A stretch of DNA of 64,000 nucleotides, from assembly GCF_002085925.2 (NCBI RefSeq), contig NZ_CP053562.1, forward strand, positions 3,175,501 to 3,239,500, written 5' to 3'. Positions 1 through 7,823 of this stretch are shown here, one piece after another. The position numbers and the translations under genes are program-made. Source of the stretch: Thioclava electrotropha. GTDB lineage: Bacteria; Pseudomonadota; Alphaproteobacteria; Rhodobacterales; Rhodobacteraceae. Positions within the stretch are counted from its first letter, which is position 1, and the number at the start of each line of letters is the position of its first letter. Under the pieces are notes generated by a model. The model was not told the DNA's origin and searched no databases. It was given only the letters and a program-made list of their open reading frames with translations.

Positions 1-233
1 GATCGAGAGCACATGCGCGTTGTTGTCAAAGCTCAGCGGAGCGGCCGGCGATGCATTCTCTCTTTGCGAATATCTCAACCGCGCGGACGAACTTGCATTG
101 GTTCTGCCGATGGCAATGTCGATGCTGTGCCTGCGCGGCATGACGCTCAAGCGGCCTGATCAGACAATTTGCGAAAACCGATACCCTAACCCCGCCCGCC
201 GTTTCCGCGCGGCGAGGCGTTCCATATCTTCTA

Positions 234-1004
234 CTAAAGTGAGGCTCTTGCCTCGTGACGGTGATACCAGATAGCCGCCGCTGTCCGGTTACTCACGCCG
301 AGCTTGTTGATAATCCGATGCGTATGGATCTTCGCAGTGTGCTCTGAGACCTGAAGGCGATCCGCGATGTTCTTGTTCTGCTGTCCGGATGCCAGAAGTT
401 GTAACACCTCCCGTTCGCGCCGCGTCAGCGTGTCCATCACGTCCGGCGTCGGCTCCAGGTCGAGGCCCGGCTCGGCAAGCTTTCTCGAGGCCGCTTTCGA
501 CACAGTCAGTCCGGTTTCAAGAAGCGCCGGCGGGACAACGTGCCCCCCCGACAGGATGATGCGCAATGTCAGCATCCAAGTCGTGATGTTGATGTTCATC
601 GGCAGGAAGCTCACCTGATCGAGCAGGGCGCCCGATCGAAGGAAATCCATTGCTTCCCTGTCAGGCCTGTCCTCCGTATAGGCAATCGCGAAGCGCATGC
701 GCGAAAGAGCTTCTCCCCGCGCCGCGATGAACGCTTTCAGTCCTGCGGCGTTGCCTTCCTCCACGATCAAAGTGGAAATCCTGTCGCCATTCGGAAAGCG
801 GGCATTCTCATCGCGGCGTTGAGGGATTTCCTCCAGATAGTCTACGCGGACCACCGGGATCTCCGGCACCTCGCTCTCGAGCGTCCGAACGATCACATCG
901 CTGAAAATCTCCCGCGGCCCCACGAAACAAATGCACGCATCACTCCTGCGCCGCGGCGCAGCTTGGGACACCCCGCTTAAACCCTCCTTGTTGAGCGTAT
1001 TCAT
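234..1004 (-). CDS. LuxR-family transcriptional regulator with receiver-like N-terminus
   Basis: A 256-residue protein. The last ~65 residues are a clear LuxR/GerE helix-turn-helix (LTRREREVLQLLASG, then NKNIADRL and EHTAKIHTHRIINKLGV). Residues ~20-170 resemble a degenerate receiver fold (start ICFVGPREIFSDV), but I cannot identify the acidic pocket and phosphorylated Asp of a normal response regulator, so phosphorylation-independent control is possible. The ATG is preceded by a strong ribosome site (GGAGGGG a few bases upstream). It is transcribed away from the autotransporter gene, with an 826-bp gap that contains an FNR-type palindrome. Related Rhodobacterales LuxR proteins often control surface polysaccharides or adhesins; control of the neighbouring autotransporter is only inference. 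A modest GC hairpin lies 3' of the stop. Confidence 0.85.
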   Translation of the reverse strand: MNTLNKEGLSGVSQAAPRRRSDACICFVGPREIFSDVIVRTLESEVPEIPVVRVDYLEEIPQRRDENARFPNGDRISTLIVEEGNAAGLKAFIAARGEALSRMRFAIAYTEDRPDREAMDFLRSGALLDQVSFLPMNINITTWMLTLRIILSGGHVVPPALLETGLTVSKAASRKLAEPGLDLEPTPDVMDTLTRREREVLQLLASGQQNKNIADRLQVSEHTAKIHTHRIINKLGVSNRTAAAIWYHRHEARASL

Positions 1005-1830
1005 ATCCCCTCCGACTTTCAGCCTCCCCAGGCCTTAGTGGAATAGGATAGCACAGGTGCGTGAGCGGGCTATCCGCCCAAATGATATATGGCACCTGAG
1101 GGAATTCGGAATACGCGCTGCGCGATAGCACTCAGCGTGACGGGACGGACACGTCAGACTTCGTTCACCGAAGCTCCGGCCTCTTCGTGGAGATCTGCTT
1201 CCATCTTAGTATCCGTCTCGTCTTTGCCCTTCAGGACACCCGTGCTCTCGATATCTAAAGTGACGATCCGCCTCGAAGATCGGGAAGCGGGCGCCGCCAA
1301 AGGCAGGCATTTCGAGTGCGCCAAAGATTGCTCTCGGCGGCGCTGACGAACTTTAGCGCCTCCCGTTCATCGGTATATTGCTCGTAGGGTGGATCGGTAT
1401 GAAGTGACCAGACAACGCAACGGGCTTTGGAAGGCTGTCGTGTCTTCTTCACCTTCACCAAATAGGACGGCTTTGGCGCAGGCGACCTGTGCCAAGTTTT
1501 CATCGGCCGTCTGACACTGCATATGGCCGGGCGCGTGCATGACTTCGGTTCTGCAGCCTTCTCTCCGTCAATATGCGGCACGATAATGCCACCCCCCGCG
1601 GGGCGAGCGATTTATCCGCAACACTTTAACCGGACTACAAATTCATTGATGCAAATCAACGAATGCGTGCAAGGGTAACATTAGTGTGATTGCCGAAGCC
1701 CGTGCGAGGGAACTTCAGAAACGCGCCGAGGCAAACGCACGGACATGTCGTCAGTACGATCGAGTGAAGAGTCGTTTGGTTCGCGCGCAGATTTTGTCGT
1801 GGCGATGGCCTTGGGGAATGGGGATAAAGA
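1005..1830. other. Intergenic region between LuxR regulator and autotransporter
   Basis: About 820 bp with no convincing gene. Short frames exist on both strands: a 108-codon minus-strand frame at 1255-1581 (centre YLVKVKKTRQPSKARCVVWS) and a 79-codon plus-strand frame at 1686-1925. Neither has a recognisable domain or a good ribosome site. The only clear element is the FNR-type box at 1646-1659. The 5' leader of the autotransporter gene lies at the right end, with GGGGAT about 5 bp before the ATG at 1831. Part of the region may be decayed coding sequence. Confidence 0.5.
1646..1659. promoter_or_regulatory. FNR/FnrL-type binding site (TTGAT-N4-ATCAA)
   Basis: The sequence TTGATGCAAATCAA is a perfect match to the palindromic consensus of FNR/FnrL regulators, which activate or repress in response to low oxygen in Rhodobacterales. 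It lies ~178 bp upstream of the autotransporter start codon and ~70 bp upstream of the start of a doubtful minus-strand frame. If bound at -41.5 for the plus strand, transcription would begin near 1694 with a ~135-nt leader. The match is seen; binding and target are inferred. Confidence 0.6.
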
Positions 1831-4050
1831 ATGTCGAATACACTACTCACAAATTTGAAACGCACCGTAGCACCCGCCGCTTTGCTGCTGTGCCTCGGGA
1901 ATCCGGCCTGGTCGGGCACCTTTGATGACGCACCCGTCATCAGCGTGACCGGCGATGGTCTTATCTTCTCCGATCCGGCGGAAGGCGTGCAGCCGCCCGG
2001 CCTCAAGGCCGTGACGGGGGAGGTCAACGCCGACTTTCCCAACACGAACAATCCGAAGGACATCACCAACTGCCTGATGGCGAACACGCCGGATTTCACC
2101 TGCACGGCCCCTCCCGGCTCGGGCAAACGGGTTAAGACGCAGCTGACCGGCCCGACGCCGATGGATATCATGCTCTCGACGCAATCGAGCGGCGACATCA
2201 CCGAATACTACACCTACGGCAAGACGTCGAACCTCACCGGCGCCCGCATTATCGCCTTCAAGGTGCAGCTCGGCACCGGCTCGGGTGACAGCTTCACCCC
2301 CTTCGACCCGAGCGATCCCCAGACCGCGGCACTCTTCGATCCCGATTACATCTCGAAGTTCAACCTGCCCGACGGGCTCTTCGGCGATGGCGGTCAGGAA
2401 GAGGCAGGCATCGGCTTCTTCGACAGCACCTCCGCCGAGATGACCATTGCGAACAACGCCAACACGCTCGACGCGACGAACCTGTCGAATAGCGTTCTGG
2501 CCACCTATTTCGGCAACTCGCTGATCGACAACAGCATGCTGCCGAAAGCGATCTTCTGGGACGCGACCGGTACGGCCGTCGCCTCGGACGAGGCCCAGCT
2601 CATCGCGTGGTACAACCTGAGCGCCGGCCAGTGGCAATATGGCAATCTGGGCGTCGACAGCTCGACCTATCTGGATGACAAGCTGCAGGCGATGGCCGAC
2701 TCGCTGGGCGTGACGGTCGCGGATCTCGGCTATACCGGCGGCGGCGCGGTGCCCGCCGATATCGTAGCAGCGATGCAGGCCAATGGCCTCTATACGCAGG
2801 ACGTGGTCGAGGATCTTCGCAACCTCAACCTGAACTACATCATCGATCTCGGCGATGTCGCGGGCAACAACGTCACGATGCGCATCGCGCCGATCTTCGC
2901 GCCGATCGTCGAGCAGACGGCGACCCGCTACCAGTTCGCGACCGCCGGTCGTCTCGATGCGGCCGCCAACATCCCCTATCTCGATATCGGGAATGCAGAG
3001 ACCTATCAGAGCGCGATCAGCGACATCATGGCGATCACGGATCCGGTCGCACGCAACGACATGCTCGAGACGACGGGCTACAGCTTCCTGCCCGCCTTCG
3101 GCGCTGTCGGCTTCGAGTTCGGGCAGAACATCACGAAAGGGATCGGTCGTCCGGTTGCGCAGGCGCAAAACGGATCGGTCACGCTTTCGACGATGGGCGG
3201 GCCGACCTCGTGGAAGATCGGGGACGACACCTATGCCTTCGTCTCGGCGGGGGCCCAGAAAGCCAATTACGACCGCACCACCAATGCGATCGGCTATGAC
3301 GTCAAGTCGCATTACATGATGCTGGGCGGCGAGAAATTCGTCGGCAATCAAGTCTCGGTCGGCGTCTTCGGCGGCTACTCGGACGGCACCTCCGATGCCG
3401 ATCAGAGCCGCGGCAGCATCGATGGCTCCGGCGGCTTCGTCGGTGGCTTCGTGCGAACAGCCTTCGGCAATGGCGGCGCGGCGCAGTTCATGATCGGCTA
3501 TCAGGATCTTTCCTACGACATGAGCCGCAATGTCATGGGATCCACCGCACGGGCGAGCACGGATGGCCATCAGGTCTTCGGCGCGATCGATGCCGAGTAC
3601 ATGTTCGGCCAAGATCGTCTTCGCTTCGGCCCGACGGGTTCGCTCGAAATGTATCACCTCTCGGTGGACGGCTTCGACGAAACCGGCGCGGGCGCGTGGA
3701 ACCTGTCTGTCGGGGATCAATCCGGCACCGTGACCGTCGCCTCCGCCGGGATGCGTGGCCAATATGCGCTGTCGTCGAGCGCACAGGCCCCGACGCTGTC
3801 CGGTGCGATCAAGTACAACAAGGTCAGCGGCGACGATCAGCTCGTTCAGACCGCTTTCGTCGGGCTGCCCTCCAGCGCAACCCCGGTCGATGGCTTCGAC
3901 ATGAACTGGGTGACGGCGGATGTCGGGATCGACGTGCCGCTCAGCCAGACCGGGACGTTCTCCTCCAGCCTGCATGCCGGGATCTCGGGGACCTTCTCGA
4001 ACAACTATGAGAGCCACGCGCTGCAGGTTTCCTTCAACGCGAAGTTCTGA
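1831..4050 (+). CDS. Autotransporter domain-containing outer-membrane protein
   Basis: A 739-residue protein. Residues 1-28 are a signal peptide (basic start, hydrophobic AALLLCLG, AWS before the cut). Residues ~29-440 form a passenger with few repeats, one Cys pair (CLMANTPDFTC) and many Asp/Asn. Residues ~460-739 alternate Gly/aromatic strands typical of an autotransporter beta-barrel, ending in ALQVSFNAKF with a terminal Phe as required for BAM insertion. The passenger function is not recognisable; adhesin or surface enzyme are both open. A strong terminator follows 37 bp after the stop, so the gene is probably monocistronic. Upstream lies the FNR-type box, which hints at oxygen control. 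Confidence 0.8.
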   Translation: MSNTLLTNLKRTVAPAALLLCLGNPAWSGTFDDAPVISVTGDGLIFSDPAEGVQPPGLKAVTGEVNADFPNTNNPKDITNCLMANTPDFTCTAPPGSGKRVKTQLTGPTPMDIMLSTQSSGDITEYYTYGKTSNLTGARIIAFKVQLGTGSGDSFTPFDPSDPQTAALFDPDYISKFNLPDGLFGDGGQEEAGIGFFDSTSAEMTIANNANTLDATNLSNSVLATYFGNSLIDNSMLPKAIFWDATGTAVASDEAQLIAWYNLSAGQWQYGNLGVDSSTYLDDKLQAMADSLGVTVADLGYTGGGAVPADIVAAMQANGLYTQDVVEDLRNLNLNYIIDLGDVAGNNVTMRIAPIFAPIVEQTATRYQFATAGRLDAAANIPYLDIGNAETYQSAISDIMAITDPVARNDMLETTGYSFLPAFGAVGFEFGQNITKGIGRPVAQAQNGSVTLSTMGGPTSWKIGDDTYAFVSAGAQKANYDRTTNAIGYDVKSHYMMLGGEKFVGNQVSVGVFGGYSDGTSDADQSRGSIDGSGGFVGGFVRTAFGNGGAAQFMIGYQDLSYDMSRNVMGSTARASTDGHQVFGAIDAEYMFGQDRLRFGPTGSLEMYHLSVDGFDETGAGAWNLSVGDQSGTVTVASAGMRGQYALSSSAQAPTLSGAIKYNKVSGDDQLVQTAFVGLPSSATPVDGFDMNWVTADVGIDVPLSQTGTFSSSLHAGISGTFSNNYESHALQVSFNAKF

Positions 4051-4087
4051 GCGCGAAGTTCTGAGCGCTCACAGGCCTAAACGAAGA

Positions 4088-4115
4088 CACCGCGGCGCTT
4101 TTCGGCGCCGCGGTG
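4088..4115 (+). terminator. Hairpin terminator of the autotransporter gene
   Basis: An 11-bp perfect stem (CACCGCGGCGC paired with GCGCCGCGGTG) around a TTTTCG loop, followed by CATTTTAGAG. It starts 37 bp after the stop codon and fits a Rho-independent terminator with a short T tract. Confidence 0.8.
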
Positions 4116-4627
4116 CATTTTAGAGGCTCCAAAAGAAACCAGTCGTTTCAAGTTTTACCCGGCTCCTCAGGCTTCTGATGATCTCGTCCTACAGTAGTTT
4201 CGCCCAGGTCGCGTTCTGCAAGCACAACGAGCCATCGATGTCGGGCTATCAACAAACCCGCTCCAGTAATTGGCTGGGATCGGATTGAAGGTCCGCTTGG
4301 CGCCGGAAGGCCATGTCGTCCTGCCCTGGACGCTGCGTCACCGCATGACCGGTTCAAGCCCAAAGTGCAGTTATCCCCAAAATCTGGGGGCAGAATTGTG
4401 GAGAGGAGCTGTAACGTCCAATGGCGCTTCGAAGGATTCTGACGTGCTCAAATATTAGGCGCTTTCTGATTTCCCAGGGAGCTTTTCATCCAGCAAGCCG
4501 GAGACTGGCAGTTCCACTCCGGTCGATCCGCCGACCTTCGAGAATGACGCACATTCTCTCTCGATCAGCCTGCGCATCCCGCCACAACGGCTTTGAGGCG
4601 GGCTTTGGGAATACGAAATTGCTGACA
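4116..4627. other. Gene-poor stretch left of the IS remnant
   Basis: About 500 bp between the autotransporter terminator and the IS orfA remnant. Short frames on both strands (for example 4270-4458 plus, 4148-4363 minus) show no family I recognise. The right part (about 4455-4627) joins directly to the truncated orfA and reads as rearranged junk in all frames. Probably a degraded insertion hot spot. Confidence 0.4.
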
Positions 4628-4774
4628 CTCCATGCCACCATACTTGGCCTTGAACTTGTAAAAGGTCGCCGGGCTGAGGCCATGCATGCGGCACACATCA
4701 GCTGTCGGCATGCATGCCTCCTGCTCCTTGATCATCCCGATAATCTGCGCCTCGGTGAAACGGCTTTTTCGCAT
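4628..4774 (-). pseudogene. Truncated IS3-family orfA remnant (different IS from its neighbour)
   Basis: The minus-strand frame starts MRKSRFTEAQIIGMIKEQEA and runs through ADVCRMHGLSPATFYKFKAK to KYGGME, the typical N-terminal helix-turn-helix of an IS3-family (IS407-like) OrfA. After residue ~49 the similarity stops: the expected leucine-zipper region and orfB are missing and the frame closes after 69 codons. This is therefore the 5' stump of an older element. It abuts the left end of the intact IS3 element, which probably inserted at or near the older element's end. Confidence 0.75.
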
Positions 4775-4833
4775 TCGTCTGCTCCTTCAGAGTTTGAGCT
4801 ACTCCCCGTCTCTTGGACAGGATCTGGCGTAAT

Positions 4834-5733
4834 TTAAGCTACTCGTTGCACCTGCTGACCGGGTTGGTTGATATCATTTCTCTGCCAATAGACCAGCGCC
4901 GGTGGCTTGCCGCCGAGGGCTGAGTGAGGGCGCTGGTGGTTGTAGAAGGTCATCCATTTCCGGATCGCCGCCCTTGTCTCCGATCCTGTCTCCCAGGCAT
5001 GCAGGTAGACGCACTCGTATTTCAGGGTGCGCCACAGCCTCTCGATGAAGATGTTATCGAGAAACCGGCCTTTCCCATCCATCGAGATCTTCACGCCCGA
5101 CCGGCGGAGCCGATCCGTCCAAGCGAAGGAGGTGAACTGAGAACCCTGATCCGTATTCATTATCTCGGGCGGCCCGAACTTGTGGATGGCCTCGTTCAGC
5201 GCCTCGACACAGAAGTCGGCCTCCAGCGTGTTCGAGATCCGCCAGGCCAAGACCTTTCGCGTGTGCCAGTTCATGATCGCGACGAGGTATAGAAACCCGC
5301 GCCTCATGGGCAGGTAGGTGATGTCCGAGCACCAGACTTGGTTCGGGCGATCCACTCGCAGACCTCGCAGCAGGTAGGGATAGGTCTTGTGGCCCTTTGC
5401 GGGCCTGCTGGTGTTGGGCTTCTGGTAAATCGGCATCAGCCCCATCAGGCGCATCAGTCGCCGTATCCGCTTCTCGTTCACCAAGTGTCCGTCGTTACGC
5501 AGATGCCAGGTCATTTGCCGGACGCCGAAGAACGGGGTCTCCAGGAACTGCTCGTCGATCCGTCGCATCAGGCCGAGGTTCTGTTCGGTCTCGCCCTTGG
5601 GGGTGTAGTAGAAAGACGAGCGCGCGATCGACAGCAGCTTGCACTGCTGGCCGATCGACAGGTCCGGGTGGTCAGGCTCGATCATGCCGCGCCTCACTTC
5701 CCGCCCCAGGGCTTCAGCTTTCGTTCCAAAAAA
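4834..5733 (-). CDS. IS3-family transposase OrfB (DDE integrase), expressed by -1 frameshift from orfA
   Basis: The in-frame product after the slippery site is ~300 residues. It begins FFGTKAEALGREVRRGMIEP, continues through an HTH_21-like part (LLSIARSSFYYTPKG) and then the rve integrase core. The acidic triad is visible: Asp in WCSDITYLP, Asp in MNTDQGSQFTS, Glu in NIFIERLWRTLKYE, and the tail RPHSALGGKPPALVYW is typical. The open frame extends upstream of the slip site to 5862, but that part only shadows orfA. An internal ATG at 5685 could give free OrfB. No frameshift or stop is seen. Confidence 0.85.
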   Translation of the reverse strand, partial: FFGTKAEALGREVRRGMIEPDHPDLSIGQQCKLLSIARSSFYYTPKGETEQNLGLMRRIDEQFLETPFFGVRQMTWHLRNDGHLVNEKRIRRLMRLMGLMPIYQKPNTSRPAKGHKTYPYLLRGLRVDRPNQVWCSDITYLPMRRGFLYLVAIMNWHTRKVLAWRISNTLEADFCVEALNEAIHKFGPPEIMNTDQGSQFTSFAWTDRLRRSGVKISMDGKGRFLDNIFIERLWRTLKYECVYLHAWETGSETRAAIRKWMTFYNHQRPHSALGGKPPALVYWQRNDINQPGQQVQRVA

Positions 5734-5987
5734 GAGTTGGCCACCGCCAGCTCCCCGATCTTGGCGTGGAGCTCCTTCACCTGCTCCTCGTCGATCTCGG
5801 GCTTCTTGCGGCCCCCGCGCTCGAACACGCCGGACGCGCCTTCGAGCAGGGCCCGCTTCCATTGATGGATCATCGTCGGATGCACCCCGAACCGGCTCGC
5901 CAGCTCGGCCGCTGTCTCTTCACCCTTCAGGGCTTCCAGCGCGACCTTTGCCTTGAACTCGGGCGCGTGCTGCTTGCGTTGCGACAT
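5694..5987 (-). CDS. IS3-family transposase OrfA
   Basis: A 97-residue helix-turn-helix protein (start MSQRKQHAPEFKAKVALEAL, then TAAELASRFGVHPTMIHQWK) followed by a short leucine-rich coiled-coil part (EEQVKELHAKIGELAVANSF). It binds the IS ends and, fused to OrfB, forms the transposase. Near its 3' end, at 5727-5733, the minus strand carries TTTTTTG, a classical -1 slippery heptamer. Reading TTT TTT GGA instead of TTT TTG GAA moves the ribosome into orfB (…SFFGTKAEALG). Without the shift the protein ends in ERKLKPWGGK. Confidence 0.85.
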   Translation of the reverse strand: MSQRKQHAPEFKAKVALEALKGEETAAELASRFGVHPTMIHQWKRALLEGASGVFERGGRKKPEIDEEQVKELHAKIGELAVANSFLERKLKPWGGK

Positions 5988-6246
5988 CTCTGATCTCCTT
6001 CTCGTCGAAGATCAGCAGACTGCAAATCGTAGCTTATGTCAGTGTCCGAATTTCAGGGGGTAGCTCACCCCAAACTGCATCCGAATAATCGAACAACGTT
6101 TGCCCCCGCCTTGAGCGGCCGCGGCTTTCGCCAAGCCCGAAGGCGACCCCCCAAAACCATGTCGCGCTTTCCGCGCTCCCTTCGGCAGTGTAGGTCTGGT
6201 TTGTTTGAACCCTCCGTGTAGGGCTGGTCCATTCGGGGAGGTGACG

Positions 6247-7131
6247 ATGAGCTCTGCGATTTCCAACGTGCCGCGACCTTATACGCAAGGCATCTTCCTG
6301 ATGTGCATGGGCGTGGCCTGTCTGAGCGCCAATGACGCCTTCGCGAAAGCACTGACCGCCGGCTATTCTCCCCTGCAGATCCTATTCCTGCGCAACGTGA
6401 TCGCCCTGCCGGCCACCATCGTGATCGCGCTGCTCTTCGGTGGTCCCAAAGCCTTGCGGTCACACCGGCCGCTTGCGCATTTGCTGCGCGGTGCGCTCTG
6501 GGTTGGGGCCGCAATGATGTTCTTCACCAGCTTCATCCATCTCGGTCTGGCAGAGGCGACCGCGCTCATCTTCGTCGCCCCCTTCTTCATCACCGTGATT
6601 TCAGCCGCTTTCCTCGGGGAAGAGGTCGGTTGGCGGCGCTGGCTCGCCGTGCTGGTCGGGTTTCTCGGGGTTCTCGTGATCATCCGCCCGGGCGGCGCGA
6701 CGTTTCAGCTGGTGTCACTGCTGCCAGTCGCGACGGCACTTGTCTATGCGCTGCTGATGCTCAGCGCTCGTTGGGTGGACAGCCGCGAGAGCGTGTGGAC
6801 TTTGCTTGTTTACCTGACGGGCGCAGGCGCGCTGCTAAGTGCGCTGATCGTGCCATTCGTCTGGGTGCCGGTCCGATCTGAGGATCTCTGGCTTTTCGCT
6901 GGGCTCGCGGTATTCGGCACCGCCGGGATGACGATGATCACGCAAGCCTTCCGTTTCGCACCTGCGGTCGTCGTGGCGCCTCTGGATTACACCGGTTTGC
7001 TCTGGGCGACGCTCTTTGGCTGGCTCATCTGGCGTGAGAGCCCCGATGCGATGACGATCGTGGGGGCGGCGATCATCATCGCGAGCGGCGTTTTCACTAT
7101 CTTTCGTGAGCAGAAACAGGCCAGCGACTGA
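6247..7131 (+). CDS. EamA-family (DMT superfamily) transporter
   Basis: A 294-residue inner-membrane protein with about ten hydrophobic segments in two EamA repeats (residues ~12-140 and ~155-285). Typical features are MGVACLSANDAFAKAL in helix 1, GYSPLQILFLRN, and LDYTGLLWATLFGWLIW near the end. The start at 6247 is chosen for GGGGAGGTGACG just before the ATG; an upstream in-frame Met at 6205 has no ribosome site. DMT proteins export or import small metabolites (amino acids, S-adenosylmethionine, purines); the substrate cannot be told. It is probably monocistronic, just right of the IS element. Confidence 0.85.
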   Translation: MSSAISNVPRPYTQGIFLMCMGVACLSANDAFAKALTAGYSPLQILFLRNVIALPATIVIALLFGGPKALRSHRPLAHLLRGALWVGAAMMFFTSFIHLGLAEATALIFVAPFFITVISAAFLGEEVGWRRWLAVLVGFLGVLVIIRPGGATFQLVSLLPVATALVYALLMLSARWVDSRESVWTLLVYLTGAGALLSALIVPFVWVPVRSEDLWLFAGLAVFGTAGMTMITQAFRFAPAVVVAPLDYTGLLWATLFGWLIWRESPDAMTIVGAAIIIASGVFTIFREQKQASD

Positions 7132-7823
7132 AGCACAGTATGCCATTAAGAAACAGGGTATTGAGCGCTCCGGGCTACCCTTGACGAAATGCTGCGAGTC
7201 GACTGGTAAAGGCGATTGAATTTATCTGGTTAGGACACGCACGCGTGGCCGGTCGCGACACTGCGCATTGGACAACCAGGCCCGTGCCGCTGACGCAGGT
7301 CCGCTTCGAGCCCCTCCACGGAATTCGCACTGTGCACGTTTGAAGCGGCTGCAGAATTTCCTGGGCCGCTGTATATGATGAAGTAACTTGACGTCGGCGG
7401 CTGGAAAATCGGCGCGAACAACTCCTTAAAGAAGCCGCCGGTCAAATACCTACATGACGAGCGACGGAACCAGAAGGCCGGAGCAGATTCCTGCCAGACC
7501 CAACCAGATCGTGCGACTGCCCAGCTCGGCCGCGCCGAGTGCAATTGTCTCTGCCGGTCGGACACGCCGTTTCGCCCTTGTCGAGGAGAGACGAAGGGCG
7601 GTTTCGAACTGCGGCGCGGCCACACATCCGCTTCGAGCCCTTGCGGTCCCGGCTGCCCGTCACATCCAAGGCGGAGGCAGGTCGAGCAGAAGCAGCGTCA
7701 CACTTCGACCGGACTCGCTACGCCGCGCGCGCCAAGGCGCTGACGACAGAGAACGACCGGCATCAGCCGCTGCCGCGCAAACGGGGCCGCAATTGCGCCC
7801 CCGTTTATTCGAAGAGCCAGGCC
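7132..7823. other. Gene-poor 690-bp stretch downstream of the giant adhesin gene
   Basis: There is no complete gene. On the minus strand around 7450-7640, one frame without a usable start reads ETIALGAAELGSRTIWLGLAG and then a hydrophobic stretch closing at a TAG near 7450. This could be the C-terminal end of a lost membrane protein. The other frames are GC-rich shadows. The right end contains the inverted repeat that probably ends transcription of the adhesin gene. Confidence 0.4.
7779..7806 (-). terminator. Probable terminator of the TpsA operon
   Basis: A near-perfect 28-bp inverted repeat (AAACGGGG…CCCCGTTT with centre AATT and one mismatch) beginning ~18 bp after the TAG of the giant gene. 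On the minus strand the stem ends in CCCCGTTT, giving a short T tract. It is the only strong hairpin between the adhesin stop and the EamA gene. Confidence 0.55.

Larger units (their letters stand above)
4795..6067. mobile_element. IS3-family insertion sequence, apparently intact
   Basis: About 1.27 kb with orfA and orfB on the minus strand joined by a -1 frameshift. The ends are imperfect inverted repeats: the left reads TGAGCTACTCCCC, and the right, read on the minus strand, TGAGCTACCCCCTG. Both are followed inward by GGACA and then AAGCTAC, and both end with the TG/CA dinucleotides usual for the family. I see no clear 3-4 bp target duplication (AGTT left, CCCC right), so the copy may have recombined, or the boundary may be off by a few bases. 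All catalytic residues look intact, so it may be active. Confidence 0.7.

Noticed and set aside
1255..1581. 108-codon minus-strand frame near the FNR-type box
   Set aside because: No ribosome site, no recognisable domain, and no coding-like pattern in the first part; kept only as a remark on the intergenic region.
1843..4017. 724-codon frame antisense to the autotransporter gene
   Set aside because: Composition is Arg/Asp/His-rich shadow sequence; the plus strand has the signal peptide, barrel and terminator.
4270..4458. Short plus-strand frame (LAPEGHVVLPWTLRHRM) as a possible ATPase tail fragment
   Set aside because: The resemblance to MoxR-type ends is too short and lacks flanking similarity.
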